This document shows positions 51,643-64,000 of a stretch of DNA of 64,000 bases, piece by piece. The translations under genes and the position numbers were made by a program. The notes beneath the pieces are model-generated. The model made no database searches. It was not told the DNA's origin and was given only the letters and a program-made list of their open reading frames with translations. Positions within the stretch are counted from its first letter, which is position 1. The number at the start of each line of letters is the position of its first letter. The stretch comes from Odiellus spinosus (Eukaryota; Arthropoda; Arachnida; Opiliones; Phalangiidae). The stretch spans positions 372,001 through 436,000 of the forward strand of contig CAWUCO010000268.1 in assembly GCA_963920705.1 (NCBI GenBank), given 5' to 3'.

Positions 51643-52064
51643 AAAATCCGTTGAAAAACAAGAAAAATATGGCCAATTCAAGAAACCATACAATATCAAA
51701 ATAGTCAAATTTCAGATTTTAAAAATTCGCTTTTTGATATTAGATGCTTTTTGAATTGTTCATATTTTCCATGTTTTTTAACGGATTTTCCAAAACTCTT
51801 GTTTTTTAGATAGACCAATATTTGCTCTTTCGAGTGGTCTTAATTTTGTCTATATCGCTTAAAAATCAAAAGTTTTGTGTCCATTTTAATCCAATAATCT
51901 TGGATTTTTAAGTGTTTTTGCTTAATTTTAACCAATTTTATATTTGTCACAATTTTGCAATTTAGACAAAACCAAAGTCATTCGAAAGAGCAATTAATGG
52001 ACAGTCTAAATAATAAGAGTTTTCAAAAATCCGTTGAAAAACAAGAAAAATATGGCCAATTCAA
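51643..52064 (-). repeat. Inverted satellite segment 4
   Basis: Same boundaries within the arms. It keeps ccatacaatatcaaaatag rather than the ttttaaaatag variant, so it represents an earlier or separate lineage of the inversion. Confidence 0.93.
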
Positions 52065-52249
52065 AAAACATCTAATATCAAAAAGCGAATTTTTAAAATC
52101 TGAAATTTGACTATTTTGATATTGTATGGTTTCTTGAATTGGCCATATTTTTCTTGTTTTTCAACGGATTTTTGAAAACTCTTATTATTTAGACTGTCCA
52201 TTAATTGCTCTTTCGAATGACTTTGGTTTTGTCTAAATTGCAAAATTGT

Positions 52250-55200
52250 GACAAATATAAAATTGGTTAAAATAAAGCAAAAACACTTAAAAATCCAAGA
52301 TTATTGGATTCAAATGGACACAAAACTTTTGATTTTTAAGCGATTAAGACAAAATTAAGACCACTCGAAAGAGCAAATATTGGTTTATCTAAAAATCAAG
52401 AGTTTTGGAAAATCCGTTGAAAAACATGGAAAATATAGCCAATTCAAAAAACATCTAATATTAAAAAGCGAATTTTTAAAATCTGAAATTTGACTATTTT
52501 GATATTGTATGGTTTCTTGAATTGGCCATATTTTTCTTGTTTTTCAACGGATTTTTGAAAACTCTTATTATTTAGACTGTCCATTAATTGCTCTTTCGAA
52601 TGACTTTGGTTTTGTCTAAATTGCAAAATTGTGACAAATATAAAATTGGTTAAAATAAAGCAAAAACACTTAAAAATCCAAGATTATTGGATTCAAATGG
52701 ACACAAAACTTTTGATTTTTAAGCGATTTAGACAAAATTAAGACCACTCGAAAGAGAAAATATTGGTCTATCTGAAAATCAAGAATTTTGGAAAATCCGT
52801 TGAAAAACATGGAAAATATGGACAATTCAAAAAACAACTAATATCAAAAAGCGAATTTTTAAAATCTGAATTTTGACTATTTTGATATTCTATGATTTCT
52901 TGAATTGGCCATATTTTTCTTGTTTTTCAACGGATTTTTGAAAACTCTTATTATTTAGACTGTCCATTAATTGCTCTTTCGAATGACTTTGGTTTTGTCT
53001 AAATTGCAAAATTGTGACAAATATAAAATTGGTTAAAATAAAGCAAAAACACTTAAAAATCCAAGATTATTGGATTCAAATGGACACAAAACTTTTGATT
53101 TTTAAGCGATTTAGACAAAATTAAGACCACTCGAAAGAGCAAATATTGGTCTATCTGAAAATCAAGAGTTTTGGAAAATCCGTTGAAAAACATGGAAAAT
53201 ATGGACAATTCAAAAAGCATCTAATATCAAAAAGCGAATTTTGAAAATCTGAAATTTGACTATTTTGATATTCTATGATTTCTTGAATTGGCCATATTTT
53301 TCTTGTTTTTCAAAGGATTTTTGAAAACTCTTATTATTTAGACTGTCCATTAATTGCTCTTTCGAATGACTTTGGTTTTGTCTAAATTGCAAAATTGTGA
53401 CAAATATAAAATTGGTTAAAATTAAGCAAAAACGCTTAAAAATCCAAGATTATTGGATTAAAATGGACACAAAACTTTTGATTTTTAAGCGATTTAGACA
53501 AAATTAAGACCACTCGAAAGAGCAAATATTGGTCTATCTGAAAATCAAGAGTTTTGGAAAATCCGTTGAAAAACATGGAAAATATGGACAATTCAAAAAA
53601 CAACTAATATCAAAAAGCGAATTTTTAAAATCTGAAATTTGACAATTTTGATATTGTATGGTTTCTTGAATTGGCCATATTTTTCTTGTTTTTCAACGGA
53701 TTTTTGAAAACTCTTATTATTTAGACTGTCCATTAATTGCTCTTTCGAATGACTTTGGTTTTGTCTAAATTGCAAAATTGTGACAAATATAAAATTGGTT
53801 AAAATAAAGCAAAAACACTTAAAAATCCAAGATTATTGGATTCAAATGGACACAAAACTTTTGATTTTTAAGCGATTAAGACAAAATTAAGACCACTCGA
53901 AAGAGCAAATATTGGTTTATCTAAAAATCAAGAGTTTTGGAAAATCCGTTGAAAAACATGGAAAATATAGCCAATTCAAAAAACATCTAATATTAAAAAG
54001 CGAATTTTTAAAATCTGAAATTTGACTATTTTGATATTGTATGGTTTCTTGAATTGGCCATATTTTTCTTGTTTTTCAACGGATTTTTGAAAACTCTTAT
54101 TATTTAGACTGTCCATTAATTGCTCTTTCGAATGACTTTGGTTTTGTCTAAATTGCAAAATTGTGACAAATATAAAATTGGTTAAAATAAAGCAAAAACA
54201 CTTAAAAATCCAAGATTATTGGATTCAAATGGACACAAAACTTTTGATTTTTAAGCGATTTAGACAAAATTAAGACCACTCGAAAGAGAAAATATTGGTC
54301 TATCTGAAAATCAAGAATTTTGGAAAATCCGTTGAAAAACATGGAAAATATGGACAATTCAAAAAACAACTAATATCAAAAAGCGAATTTTTAAAATCTG
54401 AATTTTGACTATTTTGATATTCTATGATTTCTTGAATTGGCCATATTTTTCTTGTTTTTCAACGGATTTTTGAAAACTCTTATTATTTAGACTGTCCATT
54501 AATTGCTCTTTCGAATGACTTTGGTTTTGTCTAAATTGCAAAATTGTGACAAATATAAAATTGGTTAAAATAAAGCAAAAACACTTAAAAATCCAAGATT
54601 ATTGGATTCAAATGGACACAAAACTTTTGATTTTTAAGCGATTTAGACAAAATTAAGACCACTCGAAAGAGCAAATATTGGTCTATCTGAAAATCAAGAG
54701 TTTTGGAAAATCCGTTGAAAAACATGGAAAATATGGACAATTCAAAAAGCATCTAATATCAAAAAGCGAATTTTGAAAATCTGAAATTTGACTATTTTGA
54801 TATTCTATGATTTCTTGAATTGGCCATATTTTTCTTGTTTTTCAAAGGATTTTTGAAAACTCTTATTATTTAGACTGTCCATTAATTGCTCTTTCGAATG
54901 ACTTTGGTTTTGTCTAAATTGCAAAATTGTGACAAATATAAAATTGGTTAAAATTAAGCAAAAACGCTTAAAAATCCAAGATTATTGGATTAAAATGGAC
55001 ACAAAACTTTTGATTTTTAAGCGATTTAGACAAAATTAAGACCACTCGAAAGAGCAAATATTGGTCTATCTGAAAATCAAGAGTTTTGGAAAATCCGTTG
55101 AAAAACATGGAAAATATGGACAATTCAAAAAACAACTAATATCAAAAAGCGAATTTTTAAAATCTGAAATTTGACAATTTTGATATTGTATGGTTTCTTG

Positions 55201-55320
55201 AATTGGCCATATTTTTCTTGTTTTTCAACGGATTTTTGAAAACTCTTATTATTTAGACTGTCCATTAATTGCTCTTTCGAATGACTTTGGTTTTGTCTAA
55301 ATTGCAAAATTGTGACAAAT
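52250..55320 (+). repeat. Tandem tetramer, 1532-bp period, two copies
   Basis: Forward monomers with cgattaagac at 52341 and 53873, caagaattttgg at about 52780 and 54312, and gacaattttgatattg at about 53641 and 55173. The two copies are almost indistinguishable by eye. A further copy of the same unit appears right of the A16 junction at 59187. Confidence 0.88.
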
Positions 55321-55855
55321 ATAAAATTGGTTAAAATAAAGCAAAAACACTTAAAAATCCAAGATTATTGGATTCAAATGGACACAAAACTTTTGATTTT
55401 TAAGCGATTTAGACAAAATTAAGACCACTCGAAAGAGCAAATATTGGTCTATCTAAAAAACAAGAGTTTTGGAAAATCCGTTGAAAAACATGGAAAATAT
55501 GGACAATTCAAAAAACATCTAATATCAAAAAGCGAATTTTGAAAATCTGAAATTTGACTATTTTGATATTCTATGATTTCTTGAATTGGCCATATTTTTC
55601 TTGTTTTTCAACGGATTTTTGAAAACTCTTATTATTTAGACTGTCCATTAATTGCTCTTTCGAATGACTTTGGTTTTGTCTAAATTGCAAAATTGTGACA
55701 AATATAAAATTGGTTAAAATAAAGCAAAAACACTTAAAAATCCAAGATTATTGGATTCAAATGGACACAAAACTTTTGATTTTTAAGCGATTTAGACAAA
55801 ATTAAGACCACTCGAAAGAGCAAATATTGGTATATCTGAAAATCAAGAGTTTTGG

Positions 55856-56276
55856 AAAATCCGTTTAAAAACAAGAAAAATATGGCCAATTCAAGAAACC
55901 ATACAATATCAAAATAGTAAAATTTCAGATTTTAAAAATTCGCTTTTTGATATTAGATGCTTTTTAATTGTCCATATTTTCCATGTTTTTCAACGGATTT
56001 TCCAAAACTCTTGTTTTTTAGATAGACCAATATTTGCTCTTTCGAGTGGTCTTAATTTTGTCTATATCACTTAAAAATCAAAAGTTTTGTGTCCATTTTA
56101 ATCCAATAATCTTGGATTTTTAAGTGTTTTTGCTTAATTTTAACCAATTTTATATTTGTCACAATTTTGCAATTTAGACAAAACCAAAGTCATTCAAAAG
56201 AGCAATTAATGGACAGTCTAAATAATAAGAGTTTTCAAAAATCCGTTGAGAAACAAGAAAAATATGGCCAATTCAA
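55856..56276 (-). repeat. Inverted satellite segment 5
   Basis: Entered at a variant of the box (ccgtttaaaaaca) and left at ccaattcaa. Private variants gatgctttttaattgtcc, tatatcacttaaaa and gtcattcaaaagagc recur in segment 7 at +5242 bp. Confidence 0.93.
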
Positions 56277-57899
56277 AAAACATCTAATATCAAAAAGCGA
56301 ATTTTGAAAATCTGAAATTTGACTATTTTGATATTCTATGATTTCTTGAATTGGCCATATTTTTCTTGTTTTTCAAAGGATTTTTGAAAACTCTTATTAT
56401 TTAGACTGTCCATTAATTGCTCTTTCGAATGACTTTGGTTTTGTCTAAATTGCAAAATTGTGACAAATATAAAATTGGTTAAAATTAAGCAAAAACACTT
56501 AAAAATCCAAGATTATTGGATTCAAATGGACACAAAACTTTTGATTTTTAAGCGATTAAGACAAAATTAAGACCACTCGAAAGAGCAAATATTGGTTTAT
56601 CTAAAAAACAAGAGTTTTGGAAAATCCGTTGAAAAACATGGAAAATATAGCCAATTCAAAAAACATCTAATATTAAAAAGCGAATTTTTAAAATCTGAAA
56701 TTTGACTATATTGATATTGTAAGGTTTCTTGAATTGGCCATATTTTTCTTGTTTTTCAACGGATTTTTGAAAACTCTTATTATTTAGACTGTCCATTAAT
56801 TGCTCTTTCGAATGACTTTGGTTTTGTCTAAATTGCAAAATTGTGACAAATATAAAATTGGTTAAAATAAAGCAAAAACACTTAAAAATCCAAGATTATT
56901 GGATTCAAATGGACACAAAACTTTTGATTTTTAAGCGATTTAGACAAAATTAAGACCACTCGAAAGAGCAAATATTGGTCTATCTAAAAAACAAGAGTTT
57001 TGGAAAATCCGTTGAAAAACATTTAAAATATGGACAATTCAAAAAACATCTAATATCAAAAAGCGAATTTTGAAAATCTGAAATTTGACTATTTTGATAT
57101 TCTATGATTTCTTGAATTGGCCATATTTTTCTTGTTTTTCAACGGATTTTTGAAAACTCTTATTATTTAGACTGTCCATTAATTGCTCTTTCGAATGACT
57201 TTGGTTTTGTCTAAATTGCAAAATTGTGACAAATATAAAATTGGTTAAAATGAATCCAAAACACTTAAAATTCAAGATTATTGGATTCAAATGGACACAA
57301 AACTTTTGATTTTTAAGCGATTTAGACAAAATTAAGACCACTCGAAAGAGCAAATATTGGTCTATCTAAAAAACAAGAGTTTTGGAAAATCCGCTGAAAA
57401 ACATGGAAAATATGGACAATTCAAAAAACATCTAATATCAAAAAGCGAATTTTGAAAATCTGAAATTTGACTATTTTTATATTCTATGATTTCTTGAATT
57501 GGCCATATTTTTCTTGTTTTTCAACGGATTTTTGAAAACTCTTATTATTTAGACTGTCCATTAATTGCTCTTTCGAATGACTTTGGTTTTGTCTAAATTG
57601 CAAAATTGTGACAAATATAAAATTGGTTAAAATAAAGCAAAAACACTTAAAAATCCAAGATTATTGGATTCAAATGGACACAAAACTTTTGATTTTTAAG
57701 CGATTTAGACAAAATTAAGACCACTCGAAAGAGCAAATATTGGTATATCTGAAAATCAAGAGTTTTGGAAAATCCGTTGAAAAACATGGAAAATATGGAC
57801 AATTCAAAAAACATCTAATATCAAAAAGCGAATTTTGAAAATCTGAAATTTGACTATTTTGATATTGTATGATTTCTTGAATTTGCCATATTTTTCTTC

Positions 57900-58956
57900 T
57901 TTTTCAACGGATTTTCCAAAACTCTTGATTTTCAGATAGACCAATATTTGCTCTTTCGAGTTGTCTTAATTTTGTCTAAATCGCTTAAAAATCAAAAGTT
58001 TTGTGTCCATTTGAATCCAATAATCTTGGATTTTTAAGTGTTTTTGCTTAATTTTAACCAATTTTATAATTGTCACAATTTTGCAATTTAGACAAAACCA
58101 AAGTCATTCGAAAGAGCAATTAATGGACAGTCTAAATAATAAGAGTTTTCAAAAATCCGTTGAAAAACAAGAAAAATATGGAAAATTCAAGAAATCATAC
58201 AATATCAAAATAGTTAAATTTCAGATTTTAAAAATTCGCTTTTTGATATTAGATGCTTTTTGAATTGTCCATATTTTCCATGTTTTTCAACGGATTTTCC
58301 AAAACTCTTGTTTTTTAGATAGACCAATATTTGCTCTTTCGAGTGGTCTTAATTTTGTCTAAATCGCTTAAAAATCAAAAGTTTTGTGTCCATTTGAATC
58401 CAATAATCTTGGATTTTTAAGTGTTTTTGCTTTATTTTAACCAATTTTATATTTGTCACAATTTTGCAATTTAGACAAAACCAAAGTCATTCGAAAGAGC
58501 AATTAATGGACAGTCTAAATAATAAGAGTTTTCAAAAATCCGTTGAAAAACAAGAAAAATATGGCCAATTCAAGAAATCATAGAATATCAAAATAGTCAA
58601 ATTTCAGATTTTCAAAATTCGCTTTTTGATATTAGATGTTTTTTGAATTGTCCATATTTTCCATGTTTTTCAATGGATTTTCCAAAACTCTTGTTTTTTA
58701 GATAGACCAATATTTGCTCTTTCGAGTGGTCTTAATTTTGTCTAAATCGCTTAAAAATCAAAAGTTTTGTGTCCATTTGAATCCAATAATCTTGGATTTT
58801 TAAGTGTTTTTGCTTTATTTTAACCAATTTTATATTTGTCACAATTTTGCAATTTAGACAAAACCAAAGTCATTCGAAAGAGCAATTAATGGACAGTCTA
58901 AATAATAAGAGTTTTCAAAAATCCGTTGAAAAACAAGAAAAATATGGCCAATTCAA
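57900..58956 (-). repeat. Inverted satellite segment 6 (three monomers)
   Basis: The longest flipped segment. It is entered through the right arm at tttttcaacggatttt (57900-57915), next to the private variant tttttcttctttttc, and left at ccaattcaa (58948-58956). Three reverse spacers lie at about 58027, 58407 and 58790. A reverse 60-codon frame at 58081-58263 is the satellite's usual frame seen on the plus strand because the segment is flipped. Confidence 0.92.
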
Positions 58957-59186
58957 AAAACATCTAATATCAAAAAGCGAATTTTTAAAATCTGAAATTT
59001 GACTATTTTGATATTGTATGGTTTCTTGAATTGGCCATATTTTTCTTGTTTTTCAACGGATTTTTGAAAACTCTTATTATTTAGACTGTCCATTAATTGC
59101 TCTTTCGAATGACTTTGGTTTTGTCTAAATTGCAAAATTGTGACAAATATAAAATTGGTTAAAATAAAGCAAAAAAAAAAAAAAAA
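58922..59186 (+). repeat. Partial-monomer tandem duplication closed by A16
   Basis: The segment starting tccgttgaaaaacaag at 58922 runs to aaataaagc at 59170, then 16 A (59171-59186), then starts again at tccgttg (59187). The local period is 265 bp instead of 383. Normal monomers have A5 both before tccgttg and after aaagc, so the join lies in shared A-runs that have since lengthened. It fits microhomology-mediated template switching or end joining followed by homopolymer growth. It also joins two partial monomers to give the 91-codon minus-strand frame 58953-59228, an artefact. Confidence 0.9.
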
Positions 59187-62100
59187 TCCGTTGAAAAACA
59201 AGAAAAATATGGCCAATTCAAAAAACATCTAATATCAAAAAGCGAATTTTTAAAATCTGAAATTTGACTATTTTGATATTGTATGGTTTCTTGAATTGGC
59301 CATATTTTTCTTGTTTTTCAACGGATTTTTGAAAACTCTTATTATTTAGACTGTCCATTAATTGCTCTTTCGAATGACTTTGGTTTTGTCTAAATTGCAA
59401 AATTGTGACAAATATAAAATTGGTTAAAATAAAGCAAAAACACTTAAAAATCCAAGATTATTGGATTCAAATGGACACAAAACTTTTGATTTTTAAGCGA
59501 TTAAGACAAAATTAAGACCACTCGAAAGAGCAAATATTGGTTTATCTAAAAATCAAGAGTTTTGGAAAATCCGTTGAAAAACATGGAAAATATAGCCAAT
59601 TCAAAAAACATCTAATATTAAAAAGCGAATTTTTAAAATCTGAAATTTGACTATTTTGATATTGTATGGTTTCTTGAATTGGCCATATTTTTCTTGTTTT
59701 TCAACGGATTTTTGAAAACTCTTATTATTTAGACTGTCCATTAATTGCTCTTTCGAATGACTTTGGTTTTGTCTAAATTGCAAAATTGTGACAAATATAA
59801 AATTGGTTAAAATAAAGCAAAAACACTTAAAAATCCAAGATTATTGGATTCAAATGGACACAAAACTTTTGATTTTTAAGCGATTTAGACAAAATTAAGA
59901 CCACTCGAAAGAGAAAATATTGGTCTATCTGAAAATCAAGAATTTTGGAAAATCCGTTGAAAAACATGGAAAATATGGACAATTCAAAAAACAACTAATA
60001 TCAAAAAGCGAATTTTTAAAATCTGAATTTTGACTATTTTGATATTCTATGATTTCTTGAATTGGCCATATTTTTCTTGTTTTTCAACGGATTTTTGAAA
60101 ACTCTTATTATTTAGACTGTCCATTAATTGCTCTTTCGAATGACTTTGGTTTTGTCTAAATTGCAAAATTGTGACAAATATAAAATTGGTTAAAATAAAG
60201 CAAAAACACTTAAAAATCCAAGATTATTGGATTCAAATGGACACAAAACTTTTGATTTTTAAGCGATTTAGACAAAATTAAGACCACTCGAAAGAGCAAA
60301 TATTGGTCTATCTGAAAATCAAGAGTTTTGGAAAATCCGTTGAAAAACATGGAAAATATGGACAATTCAAAAAGCATCTAATATCAAAAAGCGAATTTTG
60401 AAAATCTGAAATTTGACTATTTTGATATTCTATGATTTCTTGAATTGGTCATATTTTTCTTGTTTTTCAAAGGATTTTTGAAAACTCTTATTATTTAGAC
60501 TGTCCATTAATTGCTCTTTCGAATGACTTTGGTTTTGTCTAAATTGCAAAATTGTGACAAATATAAAATTGGTTAAAATTAAGCAAAAACGCTTAAAAAT
60601 CCAAGATTATTGGATTAAAATGGACACAAAACTTTTGATTTTTAAGCGATTTAGACAAAATTAAGACCACTCGAAAGAGCAAATATTGGTCTATCTGAAA
60701 ATCAAGAGTTTTGGAAAATCCGTTGAAAAACATGGAAAATATGGACAATTCAAAAAACAACTAATATCAAAAAGCGAATTTTGAAAATCTGAAATTTGAC
60801 TATTTTGATATTCTATGATTTCTTGAATTGGCCATATTTTTCTTGTTTTTCAACGGATTTTTGAAAACTCTTATTATTTAGACTGTCCATTAATTGCTCT
60901 TTCGAATGACTTTGGTTTTGTCTAAATTGCAAAATTGTGACAAATATAAAATTGGTTAAAATAAAGCAAAAACACTTAAAAATCCAAGATTATTGGATTC
61001 AAATGGACACAAAACTTTTGATTTTTAAGCGATTTAGACAAAATTAAGACCACTCGAAAGAGCAAATATTGGTATATCTGAAAATCAAGAGTTTTGGAAA
61101 ATCCGTTTAAAAACAAGAAAAATATGGCCAATTCAAGAAACCATACAATATCAAAATAGTAAAATTTCAGATTTTAAAAATTCGCTTTTTGATATTAGAT
61201 GCTTTTTAATTGTCCATATTTTCCATGTTTTTCAACGGATTTTCCAAAACTCTTGTTTTTTAGATAGACCAATATTTGCTCTTTCGAGTGGTCTTAATTT
61301 TGTCTATATCACTTAAAAATCAAAAGTTTTGTGTCCATTTTAATCCAATAATCTTGGATTTTTAAGTGTTTTTGCTTAATTTTAACCAATTTTATATTTG
61401 TCACAATTTTGCAATTTAGACAAAACCAAAGTCATTCAAAAGAGCAATTAATGGACAGTCTAAATAATAAGAGTTTTCAAAAATCCGTTGAGAAACAAGA
61501 AAAATATGGCCAATTCAAAAAACATCTAATATCAAAAAGCGAATTTTGAAAATCTGAAATTTGACTATTTTGATATTCTATGATTTCTTGAATTGGCCAT
61601 ATTTTTCTTGTTTTTCAAAGGATTTTTGAAAACTCTTATTATTTAGACTGTCCATTAATTGCTCTTTCGAATGACTTTGGTTTTGTCTAAATTGCAAAAT
61701 TGTGACAAATATAAAATTGGTTAAAATTAAGCAAAAACACTTAAAAATCCAAGATTATTGGATTCAAATGGACACAAAACTTTTGATTTTTAAGCGATTA
61801 AGACAAAATTAAGACCACTCGAAAGATCAAATATTGGTTTATCTAAAAAACAAGAGTTTTGGAAAATCCGTTGAAAAACATGGAAAATATAGCCAATTCA
61901 AAAAACATCTAATATTAAAAAGCGAATTTTTAAAATCTGAAATTTGACTATATTGATATTGTAAGGTTTCTTGAATTGGCCATATTTTTCTTGTTTTTCA
62001 ACGGATTTTTGAAAACTCTTATTATTTAGACTGTCCATTAATTGCTCTTTCGAATGACTTTGGTTTTGTCTAAATTGCAAAATTGTGACAAATATAAAAT

Positions 62101-62250
62101 TGGTTAAAATAAAGCAAAAACACTTAAAAATCCAAGATTATTGGATTCAAATGGACACAAAACTTTTGATTTTTAAGCGATTTAGACAAAATTAAGACCA
62201 CTCGAAAGAGCAAATATTGGTCTATCTAAAAAACAAGAGTTTTGGAAAAT
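59187..62250. repeat. Segmental duplicate of 52.0-57.0 kb
   Basis: 59187 to about 60760 matches 52030 to about 53600 (offset 7157) and also 53.8-55.1 kb (offset 5625). From about 60770 to 62250 it matches 55.5-57.0 kb at offset 5242, including inverted segment 7 as a copy of segment 5. The change of offset by 383 bp shows the loss of exactly one monomer relative to the other copy. Confidence 0.8.
61098..61518 (-). repeat. Inverted satellite segment 7
   Basis: Copy of segment 5 at +5242 bp, with the same private variants and the same boundaries. It was therefore inverted once and duplicated afterwards. Confidence 0.93.
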
Positions 62251-62628
62251 CCGTTGAAAAACATGGAAAATATGGACAATTCAAAAAACATCTAATATCA
62301 AAAAGCGAATTTTGAAAATCTGAAATTTGACTATTTTGATATTCTATGATTTCTTGAATTGGCCATATTTTTCTTGTTTTTCCACGGATTTTTGAAAACT
62401 CTTATTATTTAGACTGTCCATTAATTGCTCTTTCGAATGACTTTGGTTTTGTCTAAATTGCAAAATTGTGACAAATATAAAATTGGTTAAAATTAAGCAA
62501 AAACACTTAAAAATCCAAGATTATTGGATTCAAATGGACACAAAACTTTTGATTTTTAAGCGATTTAGACAAAATTAAGACCACTCGAAAGAGCAAATAT
62601 TGGTCTATCTGAAAATCAAGAGTTTTGG

Positions 62629-63050
62629 AAAATCCGTTGAAAAACAAGAAAAATATGGCCAATTCAAGAAACCATACAATATCAAAATAGTCAAATTTCA
62701 GATTTTAAAAATTCGCTTTTTGATATTAGATGCTTTTTGAATTGTCCATATTTTCCATGTTTTTCAACGGATTTCCCAAAACTCTTGTTTTTTAGATAGA
62801 CCAATATTTGCTCTTTCGACTGCTCTTAATTTTGTCTATATCGCTTAAAAATCAAAACTTTTGTGTCCATTTTAATCCAATAATCTTGGATTTTTAAGTG
62901 TTTTTGCTTAATTTTAACCAATTTTATATTTGTCACAATTTTGCAATTTAGACAAAACCAAAGTCATTCGAAAGAGCAATTAATGGACAGTCTAAATAAT
63001 AAGAGTTTTCAAAAATCCGTTGAAAAACAAGAAAAATATGGCCAATTCAA
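62629..63050 (-). repeat. Inverted satellite segment 8
   Basis: Entry at the 18-bp box (62629-62646), exit at ccaattcaa (63042-63050). Private variants are ggatttcccaaaactc and tcgactgctctt. It is of the segment 4 type. Confidence 0.93.
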
Positions 63051-63525
63051 AAAACATCTAATATCAAAAAGCGAATTTTTAAAATCTGAAATTTGACTAT
63101 TTTGATATTGTATGATTTCTTGAATTGGCCATATTTTTCTTGTTTTTCAACGGATTTTTGAAAACTCTTGTTATTTAGACTGTCCATTAATTGCTCTTTC
63201 GAATGACTTTGGTTTTGTCTAAATTGCAAAATTGTGACAAATATAAAATTGGTTAAAATAAAGCAAAAACACTTAAAAATCCAAGATTATTGGATTCAAA
63301 TGGACACAAAACTTTTTATTTTTAAGCGATTTAGACAAAATTAAGACCACTCGAAAGAGCAAATATTGGTCTATCTGAAAATCAAGAGTTTTGGAAAATC
63401 CGTTGAAAAACATGGAAAATATGGACAATTCAAAAAACATCTAATATCAAAAAGCGAATTTTGAAAATCTGAAATTTGACTATTTTGATATTGTATGATT
63501 TCTTGAATTTGCCATATTTTTCTTC

Positions 63526-63893
63526 TTTTTCAACGGATTTTCCAAAACTCTTGATTTTCAGATAGACCAATATTTGCTCTTTCGAGTGGTCTTAATTTTG
63601 TCTAAATCGCTTAAAAATCAAAAGTTTTGTGTCCATTTGAATCCAATAATCTTGGATTTTTAAGTGTTTTTGCTTAATTTTAACCAATTTTATAATTGTC
63701 ACAATTTTGCAATTTAGACAAAACCAAAGTCATTCGAAAGAGCAATTAATGGACAGTCTAAATAACAAGAGTTTTCAAAAATCCGTTGAAAAACAAGAAA
63801 AATATGGCCAATTCAAGAAATCATACAATATCAAAATAGTCAAATTTCAGATTTTAAAAATTCGCTTTTTGATATTAGATGTTTTTTGAATTG
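63526..63893 (-). repeat. Inverted satellite segment 9
   Basis: Entered like segment 6, through the right arm at tttttcaacggatttt next to tttttcttctttttc, 5626 bp downstream of it. It leaves by a different route: the reverse left arm gatgttttttgaattg passes into the forward right arm ggccatatttttcttg at about 63886-63893. The window then ends in forward satellite. Confidence 0.9.
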
Positions 63894-64000
63894 GCCATAT
63901 TTTTCTTGTTTTTCAACGGATTTTTGAAAACTCTTATTATTTAGACTGTCCATTAATTGCTCTTTCGAATGACTTTGGTTTTGTCTAAATTGCAAAATTG

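Larger units (their letters stand above)
48980..64000. repeat. Satellite array block C (mixed orientation)
   Basis: About 39 monomers of the same satellite in which nine short segments run in reverse. Reverse monomers are recognised on the plus strand by atcttggatttttaag followed by gtgtttttgctt and aaccaatttt; there are eleven of them. In the forward blocks this signature is absent. Confidence 0.95.

Noticed and set aside
58081-58263. Plus-strand copies of the 60-codon frame at 58081 and 63707
   Set aside because: They lie in inverted satellite segments, so they are the same shadow frame seen from the other strand.

Overview
The window is almost entirely satellite DNA. It holds about 150 tandem copies of one AT-rich monomer of about 383 bp, interrupted once by a 5.5-kb block of unrelated sequence. 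I see no convincing protein-coding gene, no rRNA or tRNA, and no prokaryotic feature. Megabase-style tandem satellite with higher-order repeats (HORs), arthropod-like noncoding sequence in the insert and TATA/AATAAA signals point to a eukaryote, probably an insect or other arthropod. The likely setting is pericentromeric or centromeric heterochromatin. I do not recognise the satellite family and do not name a species.

Layout. (1) Block A, 1-27774: about 72 forward monomers, arranged as a changing series of HORs: a duplicated block at 2682-bp spacing, a 1530-bp tetramer, a very regular 764-bp dimer, then a variable 5/6/4-mer region. (2) 27775-33290: a non-satellite insertion. It contains two diverged direct-repeat copies that each start with a perfect palindrome, a compact TATA-to-AATAAA unit between them, a degenerate 16-bp minisatellite, about 2.3 kb of unassigned sequence, and a fold-back element with two 358-bp, almost identical arms. 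(3) Block B, from 33291 to about 48979: about 41 forward monomers, including a near-identical tandem tetramer at 42.8-45.9 kb. (4) Block C, from about 48980 to 64000: about 39 monomers in which nine short segments are flipped relative to the rest.

The organising principle is the internal symmetry of the monomer. About 281 of 383 bp form an imperfect palindrome (141-bp left arm, 140-bp right arm, about 83% matching over the outer 110 bp by hand count). The remaining 102 bp contain a second, smaller dyad. All nine flipped segments begin in the same shared 18-bp stretch of the arms, so the palindrome itself looks like the substrate for inversion. The short open frames that recur in nearly every monomer are by-products of the repeat; the 60-residue version opens at TTG, not ATG.

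The most interesting items are the double-dyad monomer with homology-located inversions, the insertion whose unoccupied counterpart can be seen at 40176/40177, the young fold-back element, and an A16-joined partial-monomer duplication near 59.18 kb.
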